This document shows positions 46,916-55,383 of a DNA stretch of 64,000 nucleotides, in pieces. This DNA comes from a virus. The DNA lies in IMG/VR virus record IMGVR_UViG_3300034071_002576, positions 22,341 through 86,340 of that record; one strand, written 5' to 3'. The number at the start of each line of letters is the position of its first letter. Position 1 is the first letter of the stretch. A program made the translations under genes and the position numbers. Under the pieces are notes generated by a model that searched no databases, was not told where the DNA came from, and worked only from the letters and a program-made list of their open reading frames with translations.

Positions 46916-47991
46916 TCAGGCTTCTCCATCCGACCCAGAATGTTTTGCATGGGGCATCTAAAGATTCCCATAAAGGCATCATTGATGCCTAGCGACATAA
47001 CGAGTTCTGTGTTCTCGATATACGCCCCAAACGGCAGCATTACAGCAGGTTGATCCGATACCGGGTTGCCTGCGTAGTCGGTCCACACGATCAGGTGATC
47101 GTTAAGGGAGCCGGTGAAGAGCGGATTTTTATCGATGTACAGGATTTTGGTGAAATCTCGATCGACGATGTAGGCGCCCAAGTGGTACAGGAGGAATGTT
47201 TTACCGGAAGCTTCCTGCGCCATGTGCTTCCAGTGATAAAAAATAAGGTGCCCGTAACCCAGGTTGATCGGGGGCAGAGAGTTAAACGTAGGTGAGCCGT
47301 GTGTGACTTTATCCAGAGCCGCCGTGTCTACGGTGATTGTTGGATCGTTTTCGCGCTCGATCGTTAGAGGCCGCGTGGCATACAGACAGTTCAACTGGCT
47401 TTTATGACTAAAGAAACACCAATTCTTTTCGGCTTCCCCTTTGACTAGGTTTTTGCCGATAGGCGGAATTGCTGCGTGCACTGCCTCAAATGAGTCATTG
47501 ACTAGGCAAACAATCACTTTTGGAGTGTTAAACAGCTTGTCCGGACGATTGTCGTAGCGACTGGCGTATGTCGAAGCGACAAACTGTACGTACAAATTGT
47601 CATCTGGGCCTACGAAGAGGCGCGGATCTTCGTAGCTGAGGCGATGTTTCTTGGAACGCAGCTTCTTGGTTCCCACGATCGTATGATCATCAGCCAGTTC
47701 TCCGATGTAAATGTCGGTTGGTTGATTATTTAGATAGAAATACTTCATGTCGTGCCGGAATCCGAAAGGCTCCGGCTGGGAGCGCCACGCGATATAGGTT
47801 TTACCGTTGTGCTTGACGATGCTGGGGCTGAAGTTGGCAACGTTGTGCGCAGGCAGACCCCTCAGGATCCGCTTAAAACTGCCCCCTAGGTTCTCTGCTT
47901 GTGTATAGACAGTGGGTATACCCTCACGCTCGCGCTTAATCGGGTACACAACATCGCTATTTGCGTGGAAGAAACGGTATGTGATGTTCAT
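46849..47991 (-). CDS. GH130/GH43-like five-bladed propeller glycosidase
   Basis: The 380-residue protein has the propeller repeats of glycoside hydrolase family 130/43-like proteins: NFSPSIVKHNGKTYIAWRS near 53, SYEDPRLFVGPDDNLYVQF near 118, AEKNWCFF near 187, and LPFGAYIENTELVMSLGIND near the end. GH130 enzymes phosphorolyse or hydrolyse mannosides. Its stop lies inside the convergent plus gene (67 bp overlap). It is coupled to a glycosyltransferase, so the pair may build or trim a specific glycan. Confidence 0.72.
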   Translation of the reverse strand: MNITYRFFHANSDVVYPIKREREGIPTVYTQAENLGGSFKRILRGLPAHNVANFSPSIVKHNGKTYIAWRSQPEPFGFRHDMKYFYLNNQPTDIYIGELADDHTIVGTKKLRSKKHRLSYEDPRLFVGPDDNLYVQFVASTYASRYDNRPDKLFNTPKVIVCLVNDSFEAVHAAIPPIGKNLVKGEAEKNWCFFSHKSQLNCLYATRPLTIERENDPTITVDTAALDKVTHGSPTFNSLPPINLGYGHLIFYHWKHMAQEASGKTFLLYHLGAYIVDRDFTKILYIDKNPLFTGSLNDHLIVWTDYAGNPVSDQPAVMLPFGAYIENTELVMSLGINDAFMGIFRCPMQNILGRMEKPDQDFSSRSIVDHTNSEESSSKA

Positions 47992-49166
47992 TAGGCTGCC
48001 AAAAGATCGTTAATAGCCGCAGAGAAACCGGCGGAAACTGATTCCCAGCGGTACTCGGGGCGTTGTGTCACGGCAAAGCACGCTTCTGCGACTTCGTCGT
48101 AAACCTTTTTGTTGTAATACAGTTCGTTAAGGCAATCGACGGCTGATTTCACAGAAATCAGACCGCGTTCAACCCCAAGATCTTTGTCGACAACCCACGT
48201 TGCGATGTCTGCGAGCTGCGCAGCCTCATCCCAGATGTCAAGACACGCAGTGTGGGCCGGGACAACTTGGGGTTTACGGCAGCTTGCGTGCTCGAAACTC
48301 ACCAGGCCCCATCCTTCGCCATCTGCGGTGTTAATACCAACGTCACATGCGTTGTAAATCGTGTTCAGCATCTCATCTGGAGGTGCTTGCATGTAGTTAA
48401 TGTTCTCCGATGTCAGGATCAGGCGTTGAGCGCCATCGATTTTGACTCGTTCGCACTCACGGCGGAACAGCGGGATAATGTCCCACCCCATATCTTTGGC
48501 GCCCATGTGTAGATACAACATGGCGTCAGGCTTATCCTGCGCAAACTTAACGAAGGTTTGGATTGTTAAATCGATTCGTTTGCGTGGTTGGTTGCGATTG
48601 CCGTTAAAAACGATGAATTTGTCTTTAGGCAGACCGAGCTTGTCCCGAGCTTCGTCGCGCGGCATCGGGCTGAACTTGCTGAGGTCCACCCCATGCGGCA
48701 GCACACCTAGTTTGGCCGCTTGCACGCCGTGATCGATGATCCGATGCGCGGATCCCACAGTGAATGTGACAGCAAGATCCCAATGCGGGATGTTCCGCAG
48801 CATATCCGGGTAGTAGCGCTCGCTATCCACCGGGAAGTATGCGATGAATTTGAACTTAAACTTATCTTTTAGGAATTGGCAGCGTTCCCAGAACTGGTTC
48901 ACGACCCAGATGTCGTTTAGACAGATGATTACATCCGGCTTTACGTTTTCAATGACTTCCGGAATACGCGGGATTCCAAATCGATCCGGACAATGCAGCG
49001 TGGACGCCGGATAAATCTTGTAGGGTTTGTCGTGAGGGTCTCCAGCGTAGTTAATACCTAAAACGGTTACTTCGTGCTCTTTACACAGCACATCCAGTAC
49101 ACTATGAGTTACACGTGCGAACCCAGTGTTACTGCAAATGTCTCCGTACCAGAGAACTTTCGCCAT
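47991..49166 (-). CDS. Glycosyltransferase, GT-B (GT4-like)
   Basis: ATG 49166 (MAKVLWYGDICSNTGFARVT) gives 391 residues; a longer frame would run into the terminase start region. GT-B hallmarks: an N-terminal Rossmann half with the SNTGFARVTHS loop, then LPHGVDLSKFSP, NRNQPRKRIDL and TADGEGWGLVSFEHASCRKP with the catalytic-site E-G/E-x7-E pattern. It transfers a sugar from a nucleotide donor. Last codon and the next ATG share one base (47991). Confidence 0.85.
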   Translation of the reverse strand: MAKVLWYGDICSNTGFARVTHSVLDVLCKEHEVTVLGINYAGDPHDKPYKIYPASTLHCPDRFGIPRIPEVIENVKPDVIICLNDIWVVNQFWERCQFLKDKFKFKFIAYFPVDSERYYPDMLRNIPHWDLAVTFTVGSAHRIIDHGVQAAKLGVLPHGVDLSKFSPMPRDEARDKLGLPKDKFIVFNGNRNQPRKRIDLTIQTFVKFAQDKPDAMLYLHMGAKDMGWDIIPLFRRECERVKIDGAQRLILTSENINYMQAPPDEMLNTIYNACDVGINTADGEGWGLVSFEHASCRKPQVVPAHTACLDIWDEAAQLADIATWVVDKDLGVERGLISVKSAVDCLNELYYNKKVYDEVAEACFAVTQRPEYRWESVSAGFSAAINDLLAA

Positions 49167-49220
49167 TCTTGAAGTATCCTCTTGATACGGGTAATATAGC
49201 AACACTGTCAATTTACTGAC

Positions 49221-50741
49221 ATGCCGAGCCGGGAAACTTTTGCCTACCGCCGCGGCGCTCAGATGCGTGCCGTGCGTGCACAAGAAAGCACAATAAGCTC
49301 TATTGACTCTATTTACTCCAAAGCGGCTGATGATTTTCAGACGTTTTGCACGATCTTGGACAAGCCCCCAGCAAAACACATGCTGGAGTGGCATCACCAT
49401 CTGATAACGGGGGAGTCCAATAAGTATTTACTCGATATTGCAGGGCCTAACCTTGATATTTTGAGCCCACGTGGTAGCGCTAAGTCTACTGTACTTAACT
49501 TATTTACTGCATGGATTATTGGGAGGCACACAACCGCCCAGAGGCCATTACAGATTATTTATGTTTCGTATAACATTGCCACCGCTATCCCCAAAAGTCG
49601 AATTATTCGACAGCTTATTGACTCTCCTGAGTTCCGTAAGATCTTTCCGAGGGTTCAATTGAAGTCCGGCATGCAGTCGGACATCGGTTGGTCGATTGAT
49701 TTCGATTACGCAGGTATTCCGCGTATCGGTGATGAGGAATTCACCCTTAGGGCAGCCGGTCTACGAGGTTCCATTACGTCTAAACGTGCACACCTAGTTA
49801 TCGTAGATGACCCTATTAAATCTAGTGCGGATATTAAGAACCCGGCTATCCGGGATGAGATGAATAACAACTGGTCGTCCGTTATTGCACCAATTATCTT
49901 CGAAGGTGGGCGTTCTATCTGTCTTGGAACTCGTTTCCATCCTCTAGATATCCATAAAACCATGTTTGTACCCACTAAAGGGTGGAAACAGGTGACGCAA
50001 GAGGCTATTACGTACGATAACAAGGGGGAACCAGTCAGTTATTGGCCGGAACAGTGGTCTGCTGACTATTTGTTAGGTCAGAAAGAGCTAGACCCCGTGG
50101 CTTTCGCTTATCAGTATCAACAGCAGCCCGTGATGACCTCTGATCTGGTCGTTTCTCCCGATCTGCTCGTTAAAGGAGAAGTTGTAACTGAATTTGACAG
50201 CCTCGCAGTCGGTATTGACCTCTCAGCAAGCAAGAACGAGACCAGCGACTACACAGCTTTTGTGTTAGGAGGGCGTTTAAAGGATAAATACTACATAATC
50301 GATGCTCACCAGTGTCGTTCCATCGGAAATCTTGAAAAAATAGACCTTCTGTGTGATATGTTGCTCGAATGGGGCATTTTGACGCTACATGATGGGCAAT
50401 ATATGCCGACATACTCCACGATCACCCTCGTGGTCGAGTCTGTAGCGTACCAAGCGTCGTTGGCGGCGGATTTACGACGAGTTTTGATTAACGACAGGGA
50501 CCTGGGCAACTTACATATTCATGAAGTCAAGGGTTTTCGCGGAGACAAAATCGCCCGTTTCCGCGGAACGTTAGGTTTGCTAGAAAATAAGAAAATCACG
50601 TTCAACAAGTACCGTAAGTTCGACGCTCTGTTCGATCAGCTGATCAACGTCGGCGCCACAGCGCATGACGACCTCTTAGACGCATACACTTGGCTTATTG
50701 CGTATTTACAGCGCCGAGGGGAGTTTTCAATTGAGTACTGA
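49221..50741 (+). CDS. terL: Terminase large subunit
   Basis: The 506-residue protein has an N-terminal ATPase with Walker A SPRGSAKST (about 81-89), Walker B LVIVDDPI near 192 and a coupling GTRFHPLD segment. The C-terminal RNase H-like nuclease has VGIDLSASKNETSDYTAF near 331 and DDLLDAY near 483. It packages DNA through the portal. The ATG at 49221 is divergent from the GT4 gene across 54 bp. Confidence 0.95.
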   Translation: MPSRETFAYRRGAQMRAVRAQESTISSIDSIYSKAADDFQTFCTILDKPPAKHMLEWHHHLITGESNKYLLDIAGPNLDILSPRGSAKSTVLNLFTAWIIGRHTTAQRPLQIIYVSYNIATAIPKSRIIRQLIDSPEFRKIFPRVQLKSGMQSDIGWSIDFDYAGIPRIGDEEFTLRAAGLRGSITSKRAHLVIVDDPIKSSADIKNPAIRDEMNNNWSSVIAPIIFEGGRSICLGTRFHPLDIHKTMFVPTKGWKQVTQEAITYDNKGEPVSYWPEQWSADYLLGQKELDPVAFAYQYQQQPVMTSDLVVSPDLLVKGEVVTEFDSLAVGIDLSASKNETSDYTAFVLGGRLKDKYYIIDAHQCRSIGNLEKIDLLCDMLLEWGILTLHDGQYMPTYSTITLVVESVAYQASLAADLRRVLINDRDLGNLHIHEVKGFRGDKIARFRGTLGLLENKKITFNKYRKFDALFDQLINVGATAHDDLLDAYTWLIAYLQRRGEFSIEY

Positions 50742-51678
50742 TTCAGCCTCCGTGGGAGACACTACAGTGCAAAAAGCTCTCGGCCCAGCCGAGCCTGATA
50801 TGAAAGGTAAAAAAATATGGGTTGCTGTAACTGCGCACAGTCCTCTGAGTAGGATAGATCCTCTTATAAATGTTGTAAAAGCGTACAATTATTTTGTTTG
50901 CGATGTTTGTATTCATGTTTACGTAGATTACGAGTCTCAAAACTGTGTTGAGGATTTAGCGAAAATATTAGAAACAGTCTCAAATAAGACTATTGAGATA
51001 AAAGTCGCTTCTTCGGAATATGAAAATTGGTATCTTACCTGGGCTCATAAGACTGATTTAGCGTTAGCTGTCCTCAATAGAGTCGCAGATTTCTACATTT
51101 ACCAGGAGAACGATATGGTTCTTCTTTGGGAGAATTTCAGGTATTGGGTTCGCTGGAAGCCGCGCCTCGCTCAGTTGGGTTTAGAGCCTGGTTTTGTTCG
51201 ATACGAGTTATTCGAAAATAAGAAGATTGCTTTTGATAACTATTATCCGTATTCTTTGTCGCGGGAGACACCTAACATCTGGGGACATATTGGATTCACA
51301 GTCCCTAAACTTTTAGTTGTTGATCGCGAAGTTCACTTTTTTGTTCAGCTGGCTAATCCATATTACGGAGCGATGATCCTCGATCAAGCTGATGCCGAGG
51401 CTTATATTCGTTCGGATAGTTGCGATCCGGGGAAAAGTTACGCCAAAGTCGGAATCCGAAACTGGCCTATCGCGGATCGTAGTTCGCTCGGGCTGACGTT
51501 TGAGAATGTCCCTTCAGGATACGAGCACAGACGTTGTGTTCCCATGCGGAAAGAAAACGGAGTGTATAGATTGCACCCCAATGGCCTTATTCGTCACGAC
51601 GATCTCAAATATTCTTCAAAGTTAAAAGAACTTCATGGAAGTTTGTTAGACTGTGATCATCTAATAAGTCTGGTTTAA
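50731..51678 (+). CDS. Putative glycosyltransferase-like protein
   Basis: I choose TTG 50731, which overlaps the terminase stop and follows GAGGGGAG by 7 bp, giving 315 residues. ATG 50800 is an alternative. The IWVAVTAHSPLSRIDPLINV opening, an acidic FYIYQENDMVLLWENFRYW near 145 and a C-terminal His-rich segment suggest a GT-A-like sugar transferase. The family is not certain. It is another glycan-type gene beside terL. Confidence 0.55.
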   Translation: MSTDSASVGDTTVQKALGPAEPDMKGKKIWVAVTAHSPLSRIDPLINVVKAYNYFVCDVCIHVYVDYESQNCVEDLAKILETVSNKTIEIKVASSEYENWYLTWAHKTDLALAVLNRVADFYIYQENDMVLLWENFRYWVRWKPRLAQLGLEPGFVRYELFENKKIAFDNYYPYSLSRETPNIWGHIGFTVPKLLVVDREVHFFVQLANPYYGAMILDQADAEAYIRSDSCDPGKSYAKVGIRNWPIADRSSLGLTFENVPSGYEHRRCVPMRKENGVYRLHPNGLIRHDDLKYSSKLKELHGSLLDCDHLISLV

Positions 51679-51679
51679 A

Positions 51680-51829
51680 GTGGCTGGCGGAGGCGCTGCC
51701 TTTGTAACCGTCGGATATCAGCTCCAAGGAAGAATCTTGTATCAGACGCTCGGCAGAGGCGATGCGTATAGACTTCGAAAGTTTATCGAATCCCACGATG
51801 GAACGATTTTTTGGTTCAATCCTGCCTGA
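51680..51829 (+). CDS. 49-residue hypothetical protein
   Basis: GTG 51680 opens a frame, VAGGGAAFVTVGYQLQGRIL, ending GTIFWFNPA. It starts 1 bp after the previous stop and overlaps the DUF3310 gene by 32 bp in another frame. The FIESHDGTIFWFNP end looks like part of a small beta domain. Confidence 0.5.
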   Translation: MAGGGAAFVTVGYQLQGRILYQTLGRGDAYRLRKFIESHDGTIFWFNPA

Positions 51830-52058
51830 AGATGATGCCGTACATCATCCAAAGCACTATACGCAGGGTGACATTGAGTGTATCGATGCTTTGCGGGCCG
51901 CCTTAGGTGTTGAAGGTTTTAAGGCATATTGTCGAGGAGCCTGCCTTAAGTACCTGTGGCGCACAGAACATAAAAACGGAGTTCAAGATCTTCAAAAATG
52001 CGCGTGGTATTTAGATCGATTGATAGAAGAAGCTATTAAATACCCTAAACTACCTTAA
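51798..52058 (+). CDS. DUF3310 protein
   Basis: ATG 51798 (MERFFGSILPEDDAVHHPKHY) gives 86 residues. The family signature is clear: V-HHPKHYTQGDIECIDAL, then AYCRGACLKYLWRTEHK and GVQDLQKCAWYLDRLIEE. DUF3310 proteins are common in phages; some were named nucleotide kinases without proof. It lies among virion genes rather than in the replication arm. Confidence 0.9.
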   Translation: MERFFGSILPEDDAVHHPKHYTQGDIECIDALRAALGVEGFKAYCRGACLKYLWRTEHKNGVQDLQKCAWYLDRLIEEAIKYPKLP

Positions 52059-52072
52059 GCACTCGGATCCGT

Positions 52073-52360
52073 ATGGACGTTCGCGCTTTTGGTTCGTATT
52101 ACGGTCAATCTGCTTCGCTACCGTACGCAAGCGGATTTATGGTTAATGCTTCCGGTACTAATGTTAATTTTGCAGCTTGCAGAGGTATTTTTATCGAAAG
52201 TGCATCTAAAAACACGGATAAAACCTTAGTGGTTACGCTTACGGATTCTCCTGGAACCCCTATAACTTTTAAACACATCCGAGAAGATACACATTTACCA
52301 ATATCGATTACGTCTATTAGTGGTATCAGCACTGTTGACTACGTTTACGTGATGTACTGA
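52073..52360 (+). CDS. Small beta-rich putative structural protein
   Basis: The 95-residue all-beta protein (MDVRAFGSYYGQSASLPYAS) has Thr/Ser/Ile strands through to VDYVYVMY. It might be a head-tail connector or decoration protein. Its stop overlaps the next ATG. Confidence 0.6.
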   Translation: MDVRAFGSYYGQSASLPYASGFMVNASGTNVNFAACRGIFIESASKNTDKTLVVTLTDSPGTPITFKHIREDTHLPISITSISGISTVDYVYVMY

Positions 52361-52587
52361 TGGCCGACATCGCTAAGAAAAAAGATCCCGCTAAGTGGGC
52401 TCGGGCTAAAGCCAAGGCTCGGGCAAAACTTGGTGGACACAGTGCTCGCGCAATGCAGCTTGCGACAAAGTACTATAAAGATGCGGGCGGACGTTACGAA
52501 GGTTCTAAATCTTCGTCTAATCGACTTTCTCGTTGGGGAAAGGAAGATTGGCAAACTCGTGAAGAGTACGAAAAGGATTCTAAGTAA
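52360..52587 (+). CDS. DUF5872-like small basic protein
   Basis: The 75-residue protein has the order KKDPAKWARAKAKARAKLGG, HSARAMQLATKYYKDAGGRY, then SNRLSRWGKEDWQT. This fits the DUF5872-type proteins found in cyanophages and algal viruses. Strongly basic, probably DNA- or virion-associated. Coupled to both neighbours. Confidence 0.75.
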   Translation: MADIAKKKDPAKWARAKAKARAKLGGHSARAMQLATKYYKDAGGRYEGSKSSSNRLSRWGKEDWQTREEYEKDSK

Positions 52588-52838
52588 TGGCCTCTAGTTA
52601 CAGTTCTTCTGATTTAGCCAAGCTTTTTTCAGGCGGAGAGGATAGCTTCCGGGAAGATGTTCTCGACGAAGTTACATCCGAAAAGCTCTTCGACGAGCTG
52701 TATCAAGACACGTCCGATGCCACTCGTTTGGCACTTTGGAATCGTCTTCTGGATGCTACGAAAGACGATCTTTTAAAATCTGCGACTGTGTCCCGGATGA
52801 CGGGCTCGCCCACGCAGGCTGGCGGGTCATACGTGTGA
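52587..52838 (+). CDS. Small acidic hypothetical protein
   Basis: The 83-residue acidic helical protein (MASSYSSSDLAKLFSGGEDS) lies between two basic proteins and overlaps both. It may form a complex with them. No family recognised. Confidence 0.6.
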   Translation: MASSYSSSDLAKLFSGGEDSFREDVLDEVTSEKLFDELYQDTSDATRLALWNRLLDATKDDLLKSATVSRMTGSPTQAGGSYV

Positions 52839-53053
52839 TGGCTGATTTAGCTCGCGAAAAAGGTAGGACTGAACGTTATCTACCTAAAGCCGCGTGGGCT
52901 TCATTAAGTCCTTCTGAACGTCGCGCTACCGACGAAGCCAAGAAGCGTGCGACACGCGGCGACAGACCTGTAAATACTCAAGTTCCTAATACAGCTAAAG
53001 CACGCGAAGCTCGTCGTCGAGCATCTGAGTATATTAGGAAGAAGACTTCTTAA
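52838..53053 (+). CDS. Small very basic protein
   Basis: ATG 52838 (MADLAREKGRTERYLPKAAW) overlaps the previous stop and gives 71 residues, about one third Lys/Arg. YLPKAAWASLSPSERRATDE resembles companion segments of DUF5872-type proteins. DNA binding within the head is likely but inferred. Confidence 0.65.
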   Translation: MADLAREKGRTERYLPKAAWASLSPSERRATDEAKKRATRGDRPVNTQVPNTAKAREARRRASEYIRKKTS

Positions 53054-53058
53054 ACAAA

Positions 53059-53376
53059 ATGCGGAGCCCGTTCAACCAAGCCGCTGATTTTTTTGGTCGG
53101 GCTTTTTCCGATCAAGAGCAAGCTGCAGACACGCAAGAATATTTAGATACCGTATATGACTCTCCATCTGAATACAATCTCCGCTTACAAAGTCCCACTA
53201 TCGGTGCAATGCCTCCTGCTTTAACGGGTAACCCTTCTGCCGAGGATGAAATGGATAATTACGTGCGCGGTATGAAAGAGTCTTTACTCGAGGAAGCTCG
53301 GGCAAAGCGGCGCCCTACTAATGGCGATAGTGCTGTACGCGCCTCTGGCGGAATCAATACCGCCGTTAAGCGCTAA
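53059..53376 (+). CDS. Small hypothetical protein
   Basis: The 105-residue protein is mostly disordered with an acidic N-half (SDQEQAADTQEYLDTVYDSP) and a basic end. Five bases separate it from the previous gene. Possibly structural. Confidence 0.55.
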   Translation: MRSPFNQAADFFGRAFSDQEQAADTQEYLDTVYDSPSEYNLRLQSPTIGAMPPALTGNPSAEDEMDNYVRGMKESLLEEARAKRRPTNGDSAVRASGGINTAVKR

Positions 53377-53400
53377 TATGCTGACAGCCTTCAGGTTGTC

Positions 53401-54237
53401 ATGCTGTTTGACTGTTTTTTGTATTTTGACGAAAAAGAGCTCCTAGAACTCAGAATTGAGTTACTTAAAGATATTGTAGATGGGTTTATTATTACAGACG
53501 GAGACCGTACATTTAAAGGCGATCCTAAGCCTTTTACGTGTGTAGATACCATCCGGGCTCTGGGTTTACCTGAGGATATGATTCAAGTTCTTCACGTAGA
53601 GCTTCCTACTCCTGAAGATATTCCTAATCCGTGGGCGCGCGAGTATGCCCAGAGGGATGCTTTAGGAGTCGGCATGCGTATGACTCCACCTGATTCTGTG
53701 TTCTTTTTCAGTGACGTTGACGAAATCCCTAAACCCGAAGCGTTGCTGGAGGCGGTCGAATTAGCCAAAGCAGACACTTCGCGGTGTGTTCGGCTATCCA
53801 TGCCTATGTTCTACGGGCGTGCAGACCTTCGTGTCGTTAATCCGGAAGGCAGCCCTACTGAGGCTCCTAATAATTGGACTTGCGGCACAGTTGTTCTTCA
53901 CGATCACTTAGATCAGACGCCCTCGCAAATCCGTCACAACCCAAACGATATTGTTGTTGGGAACTGTGATGCCGGGTGGCACTTTAGCTGGATGGGCGAC
54001 GCATCTCGCATGAAACGTAAGGTCACTTCCTTCTCTCATTGCTATGACGTAATCCCCAACGCTGTAGCCCCTGCTGATAGCCAAGAAATGCTTGATTTTA
54101 TCGACTCTTATCGTGCTGCGGCTGGAGCTACGGATCCCTTAGGGCGTACCGATCATATTCTTGAGCCTTATCCTCACGAATTGCTGCCAGCGAAGCTTTT
54201 TGAGCTAGATCGAGTTCGTAACTATCTGCTTCCTTAA
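53401..54237 (+). CDS. Glycosyltransferase family 17-like
   Basis: In this 278-residue protein the GT17 hallmarks are clear: an N-terminal FDCFLYFDEKELLELRIELL, VDGFIITDGDRTFKGDPKP, the metal-binding FFFSDVDEIPKPEAL (DVD at 105-107), and GWHFSWMGDASRMKRKVTSF. GT17 enzymes add beta-1,4-GlcNAc in eukaryotes; bacterial and viral members have broader roles. It interrupts the series of small structural genes between terL and portal. Confidence 0.88.
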   Translation: MLFDCFLYFDEKELLELRIELLKDIVDGFIITDGDRTFKGDPKPFTCVDTIRALGLPEDMIQVLHVELPTPEDIPNPWAREYAQRDALGVGMRMTPPDSVFFFSDVDEIPKPEALLEAVELAKADTSRCVRLSMPMFYGRADLRVVNPEGSPTEAPNNWTCGTVVLHDHLDQTPSQIRHNPNDIVVGNCDAGWHFSWMGDASRMKRKVTSFSHCYDVIPNAVAPADSQEMLDFIDSYRAAAGATDPLGRTDHILEPYPHELLPAKLFELDRVRNYLLP

Positions 54238-54307
54238 GCATCTTTAGGTAACGCCTTAGTTTTTAAGAAAAAATTGTTTAAAATTAGACAAGTTCAACCG
54301 TAGATCT

Positions 54308-55339
54308 GTGGCTGCTAAACGTATGGCTGGAGGTAACCGTCCTGCGCCCGGCGGCCGGAGTCGTTCCCAGCCACGTGCGGCTACTCCCCGTCCGCAACCT
54401 CGAGCTGCTACTCCCCGTCCGCAACCTCGCGCGGCTGCTCCTCGTCCCCAAGCTGCTGCTCCTCGTCCCCAACGTCCGGCTGCTAGTCAGAACCGGATGA
54501 CCTCTGTTTCTGGTGGGCTGGGCTCTCTTGGTGCTGCTCTTCCCCAACAGACTGGGCGCCCTCAGGCGGACCAAACTAAGGCTCGTCAAGCTAAAGGAAA
54601 GTCTTTAAAAAGGCTGCAGCAACCCAGTGGCGATATGACGCGTTCGATTGCGAAAGGACCTATTACAAAACCGAAAGATCGACCCAAAGTAGCCGCTGCT
54701 TCTCAACCTGCACAAAATTTAAGCTGGCAGTCAAGTGATATCGGAAAATACGCTACCGGGGGAGAAGTTTACGGCGGCTCGCTAGGCCCTGGTGTGTTCG
54801 ACGCTGCCGCTTGGATGCGCGCGCGTAATGTTGGCGGCTTCAATGACGAACAGATTAAAGATTATTTAGCCAAGGGAGATACCGGTTTGTATATCGGTAA
54901 TCGTCCTCAAGCTGTTATCGATAATTGGGCCACTCAGAATCCTAAGCAATACACTCAGTATGTAGATCCCACGGGGGAGAATAAATTCGAGCCGGCTCGA
55001 GTTTTATTCAACCCGTTAGGTTCGACCAATTTAGGTATTGGTCGCGGCGGTCTGCAGGACAAGGGAATCTCGTGGTACACAAGCTCTAACTTACCCGGCA
55101 ACAACCAGACCGGGGAGATGAATGTGCTGGAAAATTCTTACTTCATGAATACACCCGAGGGTATGTCCCGAGTTTTTGAGGGCGAGTCGGCCGTCCCCAC
55201 TCGTTTTATGGGGGACCCGAAAACTGGCCAGCCCAGCAGCGCCCCCGGCAGTATTCCGTTTGGTTACGATCAGTTCACGTCTCCGGCAGCCAAGAAATAC
55301 CTCGAAAGCTTGCAGTACAAGGGCTCGTGGCTTAAGTAG
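54308..55339 (+). CDS. Putative structural protein with Arg/Pro/Ala repeats
   Basis: The 343-residue protein starts with GTG. Residues 16-60 carry four copies of an RAATPRPQP-type repeat, also visible as a 27 bp DNA repeat near 54370-54470. The remainder is a mixed domain with GGFNDEQIKDYLAKGDTGLY and Gly/Asn-rich loops. It lies 44 bp before the portal. An AAAATTAGAC stretch in the 70 bp upstream may hold a promoter. Confidence 0.6.
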   Translation: MAAKRMAGGNRPAPGGRSRSQPRAATPRPQPRAATPRPQPRAAAPRPQAAAPRPQRPAASQNRMTSVSGGLGSLGAALPQQTGRPQADQTKARQAKGKSLKRLQQPSGDMTRSIAKGPITKPKDRPKVAAASQPAQNLSWQSSDIGKYATGGEVYGGSLGPGVFDAAAWMRARNVGGFNDEQIKDYLAKGDTGLYIGNRPQAVIDNWATQNPKQYTQYVDPTGENKFEPARVLFNPLGSTNLGIGRGGLQDKGISWYTSSNLPGNNQTGEMNVLENSYFMNTPEGMSRVFEGESAVPTRFMGDPKTGQPSSAPGSIPFGYDQFTSPAAKKYLESLQYKGSWLK

Positions 55340-55383
55340 ACTGTTGGGGAGAAAAGTTCTCTTGAATTAACACTGTACTGAAT

